From Cryptomeria japonica (lineage: Eukaryota; Streptophyta; Pinopsida; Cupressales; Cupressaceae), in assembly GCF_030272615.1 (NCBI RefSeq), contig NC_081405.1, positions 611,443,065-611,507,064 of the forward strand: 64,000 nucleotides of DNA, read 5' to 3'. A program made the position numbers and the translations under genes. The notes beneath the pieces were generated by a model that ran no database searches, was not told the DNA's origin, and was given only the letters and a program-made list of their open reading frames with translations. Numbering within the stretch: position 1 is the first letter of the stretch; each line of letters opens with the position of its first letter. This document shows, piece by piece, positions 1 to 11,862 of the stretch.

Positions 1-3000
1 TTGGGAGTGAATTCGATTAAATGACTGATTTCGATTGTTAAATGCATTTTGTTTATGTTGTTGAAAGAGAAAGTCTGATATTTTATCGCAATAGATTAAT
101 TGTATTCTGTTGGATTATTAAATTAGAAAGATTAAATTTGTTTAAATGAGAAATCGAATTTTGAATTGAAAAGGCAAGTTAATTTGTTGTGTTTGTGAGA
201 AAGAATTAAATTTTGTGAATTATTTGTAAATAAAAATTTTAATTCCTAAAATGGAAATTTTGGGTCAACTCTCCCATATAACCCAAATTTGGGAAAAATT
301 TGGGAGGATGGACAAATTTGGAGAAGATTTGGTTGGGAAGGGATTTTGGAGGATTTTGGGGATGGAGAAGGAAGGATTTGGGCAGCTGGAGATTGGGATT
401 CTTCAGCCGATCTTGTCAGGATTGCGTGTTAAGGTAGGATCCAACTCTCTCAATTTTGGTTTTTGTTTTAAATGAAAACGGGGGTTTTATCTTGGTTTTA
501 AATTCTCCTTCGAATGCCATGTTTATGGATCGATTTGGTAAATTACCAGCTTGGCTGGAAGTGATTTAGAGGTGCTGTTAATTCCTCATGTTTTTGGGCG
601 TTTGAAACCCTTGGGCGTTGTATAGAATGAGAAAACCCAATATGAAAACGTGATTTCAATATCAGTTTGTTTAAACCGAATGTATAGTAAATCAAAATTT
701 CATTCTAAATCTTTGGGATGGGCGTTTGTGTTTATTGAAATCGAACTGTGTTTTTTATATAGCAAATTTGTTAAAAGACCAAGCTGTGCGTTTTTATCCT
801 TTTAAATCGGACTGTGTGTTCCTTTTAAAAAATTTTAATCGTATTATGTTTTGGAGCTGGGCGTGCGTTTTGTTTATTGTTCGGACTGTGTTTTGGGGAT
901 GGGAGGCGGGGAGCGGAGCTCCACCCGCTCCCTCCCCTCTCCCCCGCTCGCAACCCCCTTCGTTCCCCGCTCGCCCTTGATTTTTCCCCTACGCTGGTGC
1001 TTCGACCTTGGCCGCGGCACACTGCGGTGGCCGCAGGGTGCCGCGGTCCTGCGGGCACCGCAGGGCGCCGCCGCTTGGCCGCGTTGAGAGGCGCCGCCCG
1101 CATGGTATGGGACGATGCTAGGGTTAGGGTACGACCCTTCCCAGCGTGCCTCCCACATAATTTAACATGCTTTTTTTTTTTGTTTTGTTTAAAACATAGT
1201 TTTATTTAAAATGCGTTTTTAGTTGTTTCAAACATGGTTAAAAAAAAAGGGGGTTATTTCAAGGTATTTTGTTTGGTATTAAAAAAAACATATGATGCTA
1301 TTATCATTTTAATGAAGGGTTGTTTGTAATGTTAAGTTTAAAGAGTTCTTAATCTTGATTAAGGTAGCATAAGAATGATAGGCGATATCTTGATTTTGAT
1401 TAATTCTATAGTGGAGATTGTAAGTTAATCATTAGTCAATCTCATTTCATGACTTATGCCCCTTTCCTGATTAAGCTCTAAAACTATAATATTGCAATTT
1501 TTATATCATTGATTATATTCTGATCGATCTTGGATTATTAAATCTAGATCTTACCTTCTAGCTATTTAGAGCACTTGGCTAACTGAAGTAGTATTGTTTA
1601 AAGATAATAGAGAATAATATATTATTGGAAGATCATTGAAATATGATATTGTAGAGGTCGGTTTTAGACCAGTGTGCTAATGATGTTTTTTTGTTGGAGA
1701 TTAAATGTCTTATTCAGTTGATTAATGGTTGTCTGAATTTTATTAATATGAATTGGTTAAAAACTCATTATGGTTTATATGTTTGTTTATGCTTTGAATT
1801 TTAACGAGTTAGAAAACCAAGAACGACTTATCCCTTGATAAGGTAGATAACTGTAAGTTGTTTAGATCTTGTAGAAAACTTGATTGTCGTTTAATGATTA
1901 AATCAATTTGAGGAATATTGTCTTTTCTGATTATTGCCGTGCGAGTTTAATTTCTGTATTCGCCTTTAATTATGAATCGACATGTTTTGCTTTGTTTAAA
2001 TAGGACCCTGTCGTATGGATTGACTTGGTGTACCTGTTTCAGTCCTCGAATTTTGAGTTGACTATGGATTGTGATGTTGAATTAGTTGGTTATATCCTCC
2101 TTGAGTGAGTCGAATGATGATTCGTGGTTAACCTTAGTTGTCAGGTCTCTAGTTAGAGTTCCGTCAGTAGGTGATTACTCTTGAGTCGTGTTTGACCAGA
2201 TGATTGTTTCTCTCTTCTTGAACTCTATTCGTCTGACCATGTGTATTCCGTGGTTGTGAGTTCGTTTGAGTTTAGTCTAGTGTCGTATGGGAAAGTGGCT
2301 TTCGATTGGGGGCCGCGCCCAAAGTGGCTGCTGGGTAACCCGTCGGAAGTGGGTCTAATAAGTGATAACCTAAGTAGATTAGAAAATAATTTATAAATAA
2401 GATAATGTGCCTCACACGTGGGACGAGTGCTATCATAGATTCGACATGCTGTGAGAAGGCCTGAAATGGCAAACCACCTTCCTTGTCTTCACGAGAGGAT
2501 GTGTGGGTCCACATGAGGCTTGGATGGGCCGGAAGTTCGGATTAGGTTGCCAGGGTTACCAGTGTATGGGCCGGGACCTATGAAGACTTGCCATGGTATC
2601 CATACCAGGTTGTGTGATGACACTTGTCCCTACGTTCGCTAGTGTGTTGTCATTTTGTCCTGTTTTGAGTACCTTTGTGAGTCGTCCTTGTCGCTGCCCT
2701 TGTGAGTGTCGGTTTCATGTTAGACCCTTGGGTGGTGATGGTTCAGTTTTATGGATGCTCTCATGGACTCTTATGTTATTAGCTTTGATTATGTTCAGCT
2801 GGATCCTGTTCCTTGTAAGGATCGTTCATGTATTTATTGACCGGTGTGGTCGTTTGTATATTGCTTATGTATCGCCTTGATGGCTGGATTGTATGATGTA
2901 ACCTCTTGTATTCTTAACTTTATTATTTATCAGAAGGGGTCTTGCAGTTGCGCAGACCCGGAGATGTAGCCCTTTAGGGGTGAACTCCGAGATCATTATG

Positions 3001-3685
3001 GTGTTATGTGGTGTATTCTCTTATGTTTCCTTTATTCAGCTTTATCATGTATGATTAACTTATGCTAGAATGGTTAGGTGGATAAATGGAATTAACTATT
3101 AATGCTTATATTCAGTTCTATCTTGAATGCCATGTTGATTGAATGCATAATTGGTTGAGATGCAATTTATCGTAATGCATGTGTGAAATCGTCCTTTTAA
3201 TGCAATAAGTTGGAATATGGAATAATGAATCTTAGAGTAATGAATTATATTCAGTTGTTGCTAAGGAAATTTAAATATGCTTGGAAAGATCTCTTATGTC
3301 ATGATGAAATCCTAGTGTATCAGAATGTAGATGTATGGTTTATAATTTTAAATGAAAAGCTTGAATGAAGATTTTGAATGGATCTTAATGATGAATCTTG
3401 CTTGTGATTTATATTTCCATCTTTGAAAGGAATTATCCTGATTGTGATTTATCTCGTTATTAAGATATTCAGCTTAATGGATTAATTGTGTGAGTTAAAT
3501 GAATTGTGAAATTTAAGTAATCTCATTGGGAAACTCTTTAGGAGTTAGTTGTTGAAGTCTTCCGCTATGTAATCTGAATCTTGTCATCTTGTTGCATCTT
3601 GTGTTGTAACTTTTAAAAAAAAAATTTGCACTCTTTTCTTGTTATTTTAGCTTATCCCTTCGGGGTTTCCTGGCGGGGAATTACA
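1..3685 (+). mobile_element. GL1 giant LTR, copy 1 (5' end outside window)
   Basis: This is the 3' part of a very long LTR. It ends at a TTACA terminus at 3685. It matches the complete minus-strand solo LTR at 46284-50617 over long stretches. Examples are the block around 2940-3010 against 47041-47130, and 2130-2260 plus 2635-2910 against roughly 47150-47600. By comparison with that 4334 bp copy, about 650 bp of the 5' end lie outside the window. Copy 1 has an extra segment of about 360 bp (about 2268-2632) that copy 2 lacks. Short ORFs inside are not conserved between copies and are not genes. DNA after 3685 is gypsy coding sequence, so this copy probably sits inside that gypsy element. The duplication cannot be checked because the left end is missing. 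Confidence 0.8.
895..1130 (+). other. GC-rich module inside GL1 LTR
   Basis: About 235 bp of strongly GC-rich sequence stands in otherwise AT-rich LTR DNA. It begins with C-rich CCGCTC repeats (about 920-975). It ends with overlapping GCCGC, GCGG and CCGCAGGG motifs (about 1008-1100) that could fold into GC hairpins. GL1 copy 2 has a GC-rich module at the equivalent place (48541-48830) but of a different sequence. Overlapping ORFs on both strands here are a composition effect. It could be a promoter-proximal or leader segment of the LTR; that is inference. Confidence 0.6.
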
Positions 3686-3700
3686 GTCACCACAAAAACA

Positions 3701-5452
3701 TGGTAATTATACTTTGATGGTTCATATACACAACATGGATCGAGAGCAGGTATTCTATTCATCACACCACAAAGTCATACAATCCCAAAAGCATACAAAT
3801 TAAGCTTTTCATGCACCAACAACACAGCAGAATATGAAGCTTTGGTTACAAGTGTCAAAATGGCTATAGAATGGAACATTACACAACTTCAAGTCTTTGG
3901 AGACTCTCAGGTCGTAATTAATCAAATTAATGATGACTATCAAACCAAGGATGAAAAGTTGATGCCTTATAAAAGATGGTTGATGATATCAAGAAATGCT
4001 TTGTAGAAATAACTTTTCAGCAGATTCCAAGGAATGACAACAAAGCAGCAGACGCCATGGCTACATTTGCTTCTCTACTTCAGACATAGGAAAATCAACA
4101 GCATTATGAATTCCTGGTGGAAGAGTTGTGTTACCCCGCTTATAATTGTCCTGATTCCCAAACTATCTGTCACCTTGTTGGACACGATTCCTCCCCTTAT
4201 GGCCAAACTTACACATACCTAAAAGATAACACCTTACCTATTGACTTATTGAAAAATCAAAAGAGACACTTTATTCGCCAATCCTCCCATTTTACTCTTG
4301 TCGTTGATACCCTGATTAAACGAGGTCTAGACGGTACTCTTTCAAGATGTCTCGAACAAGAAGAATCTGAGAAGGCCTTACATGATGTCCATAACAGCAT
4401 TTGTGGCACTCATTCAAGTGGTCTTACCCTTTAGAAAAAACTCATACGCTTGGGCTATTATTGGCCGACCATGGAACAAGATTCTTTTCAAATAGCTAGA
4501 ACATGCAAACAATGTCAGATCCATGGGAATTTGATTCATGCACCAGCACAAGAACTTCATGCTTTGGCAACATCTTAGCTTTTCTGTCAATGGGGTCTTG
4601 ATCTAGTAGGAAAGATAAATCCTTCTTCATCTGATAGTCACAAATTCATCCTTGTAGCTACAGAATATTTCACAAAATGGATTGAGGCAGTACCTCTCAT
4701 AAATATCACAAGAAAACAAATTGTTGCATTTATCTTGAATTACATCATCTGTCACTACAGAATACCAATGACCATTATCACTAATAATGGGCAACCGTTC
4801 AAAAATCAATATGTACAAGAACTATGTGAGAAATTCAAGATCCAACACAGATTATTCACACCCTACTATCCACAAGGGAATGGACAAGAAGAAGCATCAA
4901 ACAAAACTATTCTGAAAATCCTCAAAAAGGCAGTGAATGATGGTGGAAGAGATTGGCATATTCAATTGAACCCTACTCTATGGGCCTACCGCACTAGTAT
5001 CCGCACACCAACAGGTGCCACACCTTTCTCTCTTGTTTATGGATCAAAAGCAATGCTGCCAATAGAAGTAGAGATACCTTCTCTACGAGTATCATTAAAA
5101 GGTCTCATCTCAGATGAAGAACAATGAGTATCTAGATTACAAGAGTTAGAATTAATCCATGAATGAAGATAAAATGTCTTTGATCATTTAAAGGTATATT
5201 AGCAAAGAATGTGTCAGAGTTATAATCACAGGGTCAAACCACGAGTCTTTCAAGTTGGGGAACTAGTATTAAAGGAAAATCCACGCAACCAGGCAGAATG
5301 AGAAAAGAAAGGAAAGTTTGAACCAAACCTGGTTAGGTCCATTTGTGATCACAACAGTATTTGGATCAAGAGCATATCAGCTATCAACATAGGATGGAGA
5401 TCAACTTCAAGAACCTATCAATAGCATGCATCTGAAGAAATTTTATGTCTAA
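3701..5452 (+). pseudogene. Gypsy RNase H and integrase (broken)
   Basis: This is a remnant of pol. The RNase H part (about 3701-4088) shows FDGS, TAEYEAL, GDSQ and NKAADAMA, so all four acidic positions are readable. A frameshift lies near 3970. The integrase follows in one frame from about 3980 to 5452. It has an HHCC zinc finger (HDVHNSICGTH, then CKQC near 4505), WGLDLVG, and the C-terminal motif around KENPRNQAE. The second catalytic Asp of the DDE core is Asn here (TNNGQPF, near 4785), which would kill strand transfer. In-frame stops occur, for example after GLTL near 4432, near 4577, and after DEEQ near 5125. The enzymes would degrade the RNA template and integrate the cDNA. Confidence 0.85.
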
Positions 5453-5645
5453 AAAAGCAGAAAAAAAATCCAAAAAAAGTGAAAAAGCAGAAAAAATCAA
5501 AAAACAGTGAAAAGCAGAAAAAAAATCAAAAAACAATGAAAAAACATTAAAAAAGCAAAAAAAAAGCAAAAAAGCAAAAAAATAAAAAAAAAATCCAAAA
5601 AAGTGAAAAAGAAGAAAGTCCAAAAAAATCAAATATGAGAAAAAG
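5451..5645 (+). repeat. A-rich low-complexity tract after integrase
   Basis: About 195 bp made of AAAAA runs broken by GCAG, GTG and TCC, with loose tandem structure. Read in frame it gives a lysine/serine/glutamine-rich tail directly after the integrase C-terminus. Such A-rich tails are common at the end of pol in plant Tat elements. Confidence 0.7.
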
Positions 5646-6248
5646 TGCAATAAAAATAGATGGTGAAAACCTGGTAAACAAGCGCTATCTGTCAACTAGC
5701 TCTTCCATCTATTAGTTCATGCATCCTTTTGCTTGCATTCTTTTCCATCAGCGTTGTTCGTATGCATAATAAATCCTTGTGCATACGCAGGCATCCCGGG
5801 TGGCTTCTTGCCATGGTTTGGATCATTGGGTATATCATAACGAATTTGTTTCTAGGCTTGGGGAAAAATCCTACACTGAGCTAGGGGCAAAACTTTTGAT
5901 CATTTTGAGCTTAATCAAACAGGTAGAACAAATAGTTAGACAACCATTATCAAGCAAAAACTGAGACATATCCAACATTGAACACGAGATCAAATTATCA
6001 ACCATCAAACTATCACAAAGTCCATCTAAATGCATGGATGATATCTTTTGGATAATGATTTTAACATGATTATCTTGCTTTTTTCTATCATGATTTCTGA
6101 GTGACTCCAAGATGTCTTTGACTAAAGAAACATGATATTTTTCTTGTCTGTTGTTGCTTGTCCGTAAATTAATATGATCATCAGAGTATCATTGAAGACA
6201 TTTCCGATTTGCATATTGAAATGATTAATACTACCTGTTTTATGCAAG

Positions 6249-6382
6249 CAACACTCAGGCCATCTCGGTTCAATTATACCTCGACGCTTATGTTAACTTG
6301 CCATATCAAAATCCAGGAAAGCAGTGCTCAGGTCATCATGGTTTAATTATACCATCGATGTTTGCACTCACTTGCCACATTT
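6249..6382 (+). repeat. Two-copy imperfect tandem repeat, about 75 bp period
   Basis: Two similar blocks each run from CTCAGG through TCAATTATACC or TTAATTATACC to ACTTGCCA. They lie in the non-coding region between integrase and 3' LTR of the Tat-type element. The region from about 5650 to 7170 holds no other feature I recognise apart from the array at 6735. Confidence 0.6.
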
Positions 6383-6734
6383 TAAAAAGCTCAGTGATGA
6401 CAAAAATGAAATAATCCAATGGCTGGTCCGCTCGTATCTTTGCATTTGCATTTAGCTTGCATTTCATTCTTGCATGGGATCCTGCATGCTCCTTTTATCC
6501 AAGGTTCAATCTATCGCAGGAATCATCAAGGTATCATCACAAGTGTATACGCAATCAGATTGATGACTCATATCTCTCCAAATATTGTCGACCCAATGAA
6601 AAATCTTATGCTACCCTCTCAACGAAACCAAAATCAGCATATCTGAATCTTTCTGCAACTTGATATCAACAAACTGTCAGTTCTTTATCCAATCAATCTT
6701 ATCAATTCTATCTATCAATCCATCTAATCTTTTC

Positions 6735-6868
6735 TATCATGTCTTATATAGGATGTATCTTTCCTAAAACTAGACGTTCTGATCATGTCTTATACAGGAT
6801 ATATCATTCGTGAAACCAGACGCTTTGATCATCTATGTCTTATACAGGATATATCATTCCTGAAACCA
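6735..6868 (+). repeat. Three-copy imperfect tandem repeat, about 50 bp period
   Basis: Three units start at about 6738, 6789 and 6837. Each carries TGTCTTATA(T/C)AGGAT, then ATCATTC or TATCTTTC, then GAAACCA or AAAACTA. They lie in the 3' non-coding region upstream of the polypurine tract. Confidence 0.75.
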
Positions 6869-7170
6869 AACTAAAACTCAATTTTATCAATCAAATCAAT
6901 CAAGATTTATCAATAATCAAGAACCACATCACCGTGATTGTAGAACTCGCATTTTCATTAACCACAATTGCAGAAATCAAATCATTTCTAATTGAGATAT
7001 CAATTTCATAAAAATTCACAAGACTCCAAAGATGATTTATCTCAACTGATCTCCTGAGGGGGCATCATCATACCGCAATTTATCAATAAATAGTTAGGGC
7101 ATCCTATCGAATCAATATCATCATCAAAATGAGACTATTCTTTGAATCAACGCATCATCACACCTCACTT

Positions 7171-7185
7171 CAAAGAGGGGCAAAA
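7171..7185 (+). other. Polypurine tract of Tat-type element
   Basis: The purine-rich run CAAAGAGGGGCAAAA lies directly before the TG of the 3' LTR at 7186. Position and composition fit the plus-strand primer site of reverse transcription. Confidence 0.85.
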
Positions 7186-8247
7186 TGTATACACCTAAAA
7201 ATGGTCTGAAGATAATTAATTAAATAAGAAATTATTTAATTAATCCCCCTTCCCAATTTAATTGAATTCACTAAGTAATTTGATTAAATTCCCCCTTTCA
7301 TCTACTTATCAATAAATCTAAGGGTTTATTTAATAGGTTCATTTTGATAATCCCTTTTGATTAATTAATTCAAATTAATTAATTCTTCCTCCATCTTCAA
7401 TTAATTCTTCTAATCTTCTAATTAATTAAAACAAATCAATTTATGAATTGTTGAGAATTAATTAGTCTTATTTGAATTTTAAATTCAAATTTACCCACAT
7501 ACCTCCTAACTTCTAACCACCTAACCTAACTCATTCCATCTAACCATGGGTTTAATTAAACCTACTCTTCCCTTGAGACACGTGGCATTCTTGGGCCACA
7601 TGTCCCCTTTCCTAAGACACTTGCTCTCTCATGAGAAAAGCTTCTTGACACTTGTCACCATAGAGATGGAAAATGTTCCATTTCATCCAGCCTCTCTAGA
7701 AGCTTCTTGACACTTTTCACCATAGAGATGGCAAATATTCCCTTTCATCCAACCTCTTTTCCAACCTCCTCCAATTTCACCATTAATATCTTCAGACTCA
7801 ATCTTGATCGTTGATTCCTGCCACCTCACCCCTGGCCTTGGAAATCCTATAAATAGACTGCATTTTGGAGCAATAATCATCCTATCTCATTTGCATATTA
7901 TGCATTGTTACTATAAGAATATTGATCTTAGCATATCATTTGAGCATTATTATTATAGGCAATTGCATTCTTAGATCTAGCTTATTTTTCTAGCATAATT
8001 GTTGAATCATGTAGCTTAATCATTCTCTTTTCTAGCTTAAATGCATCATTATCATCTTAAATCCCCCATCTAGATGTAGTCAATTCACTGGAATTTGCTT
8101 ATCTAGATCTGAGAGCAAATCTACACTCGCATTTATTAGGAGGTGATAGATTGATTAGCCATGGTTTTATCCTTCTTTGTTTTAAATTTGCTAACCATGC
8201 TTGTAATGATCTATTGAGTGTTTTGTGTTGCAGTTGTAGGTATCACA
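7186..8247 (+). repeat. 3' LTR of Tat-type element
   Basis: This 1062 bp LTR starts TGTATACACC next to the polypurine tract and ends TATCACA, so it has TG...CA ends. Copia integrase sequence begins right after it. A TATA box lies at 7848. The partner 5' LTR is not in the window, so age and target duplication cannot be read. Confidence 0.8.
7848..7855 (+). promoter_or_regulatory. TATA box in LTR
   Basis: TATAAATA occurs about 660 bp into the LTR, after a C-rich stretch, on the strand of the element. It is the likely core promoter driving the element RNA. Confidence 0.6.
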
Positions 8248-10239
8248 CTTCACATGAATGACAAATGTTATATCAGGAGAGATGATATCTTTGGGAAATT
8301 GGATCCTAGATGTGATGAAGGCATATTTCCTAGTTATTCTAATGAAAGCAAAGAATATAGATGTCATAACAAGAGATTGTAGAGAATTGTGGAGAGTGCT
8401 AATGTCAAAGTAGATGATCTAAACAAAAGTCAAATCAGAGTTTATGAGAATGAACTAGCAATGGAAATGATTATATCTGAACTAGTAGCACCTTTACAGG
8501 AATAGAATGTTGAACCAATTACTCTGACAGTACCAAAAAAATCTACAATGACTGAAGATCAGGGAAGAGGAACAAAGAGTCAGAGGACTCCTAGGTATGT
8601 GAGATTGAATCATTCAAGAGATCAGATCATTGGGGATAAGAGCAATGGAGTGATGACAAGAATAAGACAAGCAACTAATGAGGTATGTTTAATTTCACAA
8701 GTTGAAACGGTATCAGTAATTAAGGCATGTAAAGATGAATATTGGTTGAAAATTATGGAAGAAGAATTAGATCAGATTGAGAAAAACAACACATGGACTT
8801 TGGTTCCCCGACCTAAAAATAAAAATGTTATTGGAACTAAATGGGTTTTTAGGAATAAATTGAATGAGGATGGTCAAGATATAAGGAATAAAGCTAGATT
8901 GGTTTGTAAAGGATATTCTCAGAAGGAAGGAATTGATTATGGAGAGACTTTTGCACATGTAGCTAAGATTGAAGTTGTAAGATTATTTCTTGCCTATGTT
9001 GCTTATAAAAACTACAAGGTTTATCAAATGGATGTTAAATGTGCATTTTTGAATGGGGATTTTGATGAGGAAGTTTATATTGAGAAACCTGATGGTTTTT
9101 CACTATCAGATGATACAAACATGGTTTGCAGATTAAGGAAAGTTTTATATGGATTGAAACAAGCACCTAGAGCTTGGTATGCAAGGTTGGATAAATATAT
9201 TTTGAAGCTTGGTTATACTAAGGGTAGTGTTGACAGTAATGTATATTATAAGATCACTAATGATGATATACTGATTATTAAAGTATTTGTTGATGACATT
9301 ATTTTTAGAGGTGAAGATAAGTTGTGCATAGAATTTTCTAAAAATATGGAGAAAGAATTTGAGATGTCTATGATTGGTGAGATGAAATTTTTCTTAGGTT
9401 TGCAAATTACTTAGACTGACAAAGGTATTTTTATCTATCAAACTAAATATGCTAAGAAATTATTGAATAAATTTGGTATGGGAGATTCTAAAGTGGTAAG
9501 TACTCCTATGGTTACAAGTGTGAAATTGACAAGAAAAGATGTTTCTACACTGGTAAATCCTACAAGATCCAAATCTATGATTGGGGGTCTTCTTTATTTG
9601 ACTCAGACTAGGCCTGACATTATGAATGTTGTTTGTAGTGTTTCAAGATTTCAAAGTGATCCTAGAGAAAATCATGAGATTGCGGTGAAAAGGATTTTTT
9701 GATACTTGCAAGGTACATCAGAATATGATTTATGGTATCCTAAGGATGATAACTTTACTTTATGTGCATATATAGATGCTGATTGGGCTGGAGATGTTGA
9801 TGATTGGAAAAGTACTTCTGGTGGAGCTTTCTTTCTTGGAAATAAGTTGGTTTCATGGGTCAGCAAGAAACAGTCATGTACTTCTTTATTTACTGATGAC
9901 GTTGAGTATGTTGTTGTTGCTACTAACTATACACAAGTTTTATGGATGAAGCAAATGTTGGATGATATAAAGGTGGATTGTGATGTACCAGTAGTTATTC
10001 ACTATGATAACTCTACTGCTATTGATATATCAGAGAGTCTAGTATTTAATTCTAAGATAAAGCACATATCTATCAAGTATAACTTTTTGAAGGAAAAGGT
10101 GGAAGCAAATAAAGTTAGACTAATTTATGCGAACATTAAAGAGAAAATTGTAGATATTTTCACTAAACCTTTGCCCAAGGAATGATTCGAGTACCTGAGA
10201 GATAGATTGGGAGTTTCTTCCCTTCCGATAGAGACTTGA
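8248..10239 (+). pseudogene. Copia pol: integrase C-terminus, RT, RNase H
   Basis: One reading frame spans the whole interval. It opens with the integrase C-terminal part (CYIRRDD, GKFD, DEGIF). RT begins near 8725 (WLKIMEEELDQIEKNNTW). It has GTKWVFRNK, YQMDVKCAFLNG, YGLKQAPRAWY and the catalytic FVDD near 9289. RNase H follows (IDADWAGD near 9775, HYDNSTAID near 10002). Stops lie at 8380 and 8503 (TAG), 9412 (TAG), 9703 (TGA) and 10183 (TGA), ending at TGA 10239. Several, such as the TGA stops at conserved Arg positions, fit C-to-T change of CGA. The longest stop-free part is 8548-9414, 288 residues. RNase H also lost the usual EAEY motif (DDVEYV here). Confidence 0.9.
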
Positions 10240-10636
10240 TTGATATGGTTTGGCATCAGTCAAGTATACATTATCAGAGATACTATTCATTTTGGCACTG
10301 ATGTGGGGATGCTACTGCTCAGGGGGAGTATTCAGCTTTGTGATTCAGTGGTTTATGTTTTTGCTTTGATATTTTTGTCAGATTTCTAGCATTGATGTCA
10401 AAAGGGAAGTGATATTGATGTGAAAAAGGAAGTGAAAAAGAAAAATAAAAGGGGAGAGATATATGTATAATTCAGAACTTTACAGAGATATTTTTCACAG
10501 GGGGAGTTTGGTCCTTATTTGAGAGCTGTATGCGGGAGATTATTGGTTGTCTTCCATTGGGGGAGACTTGTTTGGCATTTCTTGGTACTTAGATGTTTTT
10601 TACATCTAGTGTTGCCATCAATGCCAAAGAGGGAGA
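10240..10636 (+). other. 3' non-coding region with multiple polypurine tracts
   Basis: Between the pol stop and the LTR are four purine runs: CAGGGGGAG (about 10320), CAGGGGGAG (about 10500), TGGGGGAGA (about 10558) and AAAGAGGGAGA (10626-10636). The last abuts the LTR and is the probable functional tract. Repeated tracts of this kind are described for Sireviruses. I see nothing else here. Confidence 0.75.
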
Positions 10637-11862
10637 TTTTGGCCATTAATGGAATCGATTATGTGTTGCATTGATGTTTTGTCATTGATGCCAACACTAG
10701 TTGTTTAGATGCTTTACTAGCACCCTTCTGGTCTGAGTAGGTTGAGTGGTTTCTGGTTAATTTGGATCTGGCATGGTCCGGTAGACTCCGGTATGATTTC
10801 ATTATGGAATTATCTTGTTCATGATACTCATGCTCATATTAGTAAGTTGGTTTTGGTCTGGTGATTGGATGCTATCCTATTTGCTTAGAAGTTTGGTTTC
10901 TGGTTCCAACGAGGGTTTCACCGGTAGAGCTTTTGATGAAGATCTTTGATGAATTGCATAAGTAGTGTTGGTGTAGCTTCTGGTAGAGTTTCGGGATGTT
11001 GTTGGTGATCATGTTTGAGACTTGGCGGATGGAGATCATTCTTGTAGTGTGTGGACCTATACTAGGTCCCGATTGATCTAGGTTATGGACCGGCTTTAAT
11101 ATAACGGATGGATTGGACCTCTCGATGTGTTTTCAAGTTGTCTTATGTGTTGGATATTATTTGTTTGGTCTAAGGCCAACATGGTTTGTAATTATGTAAT
11201 TGGTTTATTATCTGGTGGCCGACCTAATTGTTTATGGTCGAGGGTTTGTATATATAGATGTAAGATCTCATTGTAGATCATATATATGGGAGAGATCGTA
11301 GGAATGGGAAATGGATATGTAATGTGCGAATAATGTAATATCATTCAGGCAGAAGATTTGGTCAATCATTGGAGATCGAATTGGGTTTATGTAAGAGGAT
11401 TTAGTCCTCTGGTATTGAGCTTAACTAGAACTATACTCAGCCATAGGAGATGCTATCTTTCACAGTTCAACACTTCTTTGGATTGTAGTCTGGATTTATA
11501 TATAGTCAATGAGGCTCCTTTTGTTATGAGCAATGCACTCTAGGTTGTTGGCCTTCGTGCAAGTGCAGGACCCTCAATTGTAATTCGCATTCTTACTACA
11601 GAAGTATTATCAGACTGTGCGTAGGCTTCCCACCGTGGTTTTTTCCTTTACCGGGTTTTCCATGTATAAATCTTGGTGTCATGTGGATGGTATTTATTCT
11701 TTGATTATTGTTTATGTTTAATTGGTTTAACTGCTATTCCAGTATTAATGTTTTGGGTTTTGGTATTAAAGGTTTAATTGTTAATGGTTCTGATAATCTG
11801 TAACAACTGATTCACCCCCCCCCCCTCCTCAGTTGTCTTCTGGTTATTTGAACTATCTAACA
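10637..11862 (+). repeat. 3' LTR of copia element E
   Basis: About 1226 bp. It starts after the purine tract with TTTTGGCC, where the expected TG seems mutated, and ends CTAACA before foreign copia sequence at 11863. It holds a TATA box at 11249. Near the 3' end are two motifs shared with the other copia LTRs here: a GGGTTTTCCATGTATAAA block (about 11656-11675) and a TTCACCCCCC block (about 11812-11825). Confidence 0.75.
11249..11257 (+). promoter_or_regulatory. TATA box in copia E LTR
   Basis: TATATATAG lies in the middle of the LTR, on the element's strand, about 610 bp from the LTR start. It is a plausible core promoter. Confidence 0.5.

Larger units (their letters stand above)
3686..8247 (+). 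mobile_element. Truncated Ty3/gypsy Tat-type retrotransposon
   Basis: This is the right half of a gypsy element in plus orientation: RNase H, integrase, an A-rich tail, a long non-coding 3' region, a polypurine tract and a 3' LTR. The gag, protease and reverse transcriptase parts are absent; the element is cut at 3685/3686 by a GL1 LTR. Its 3' LTR ends inside a copia integrase gene (8248 onward), so it inserted into that copia element. The Tat/Ogre placement rests on the style of the integrase C-terminus, the A-rich coding tail and the long 3' non-coding region. Confidence 0.8.
8248..11862 (+). mobile_element. Truncated Sirevirus-like Ty1/copia element E
   Basis: This is the right half of a copia element: C-terminal integrase, RT, RNase H, a 3' region with several GGGGGAG tracts, and a 3' LTR. 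Its left half is replaced by the Tat-type element ending at 8247. Placement near Sireviruses rests on FEMSMIGE...FLGLQ in RT and on repeated polypurine motifs upstream of the LTR (about 10318, 10500, 10558, 10628), which is a known Sirevirus trait. The right end adjoins another copia integrase (11863), so E inserted into an older copia. Confidence 0.85.

Noticed and set aside
825-1209. Several overlapping ORFs on both strands, possible host CpG-island gene
   Set aside because: Open frames in all directions follow from GC-rich, stop-poor sequence. The region lies inside the GL1 LTR, and the other copy has no matching ORF.
2593-2880. 95-codon Cys-rich ORF in GL1 copy 1
   Set aside because: The aligned GL1 copy 2 (about 47150-47420) does not keep the frame.
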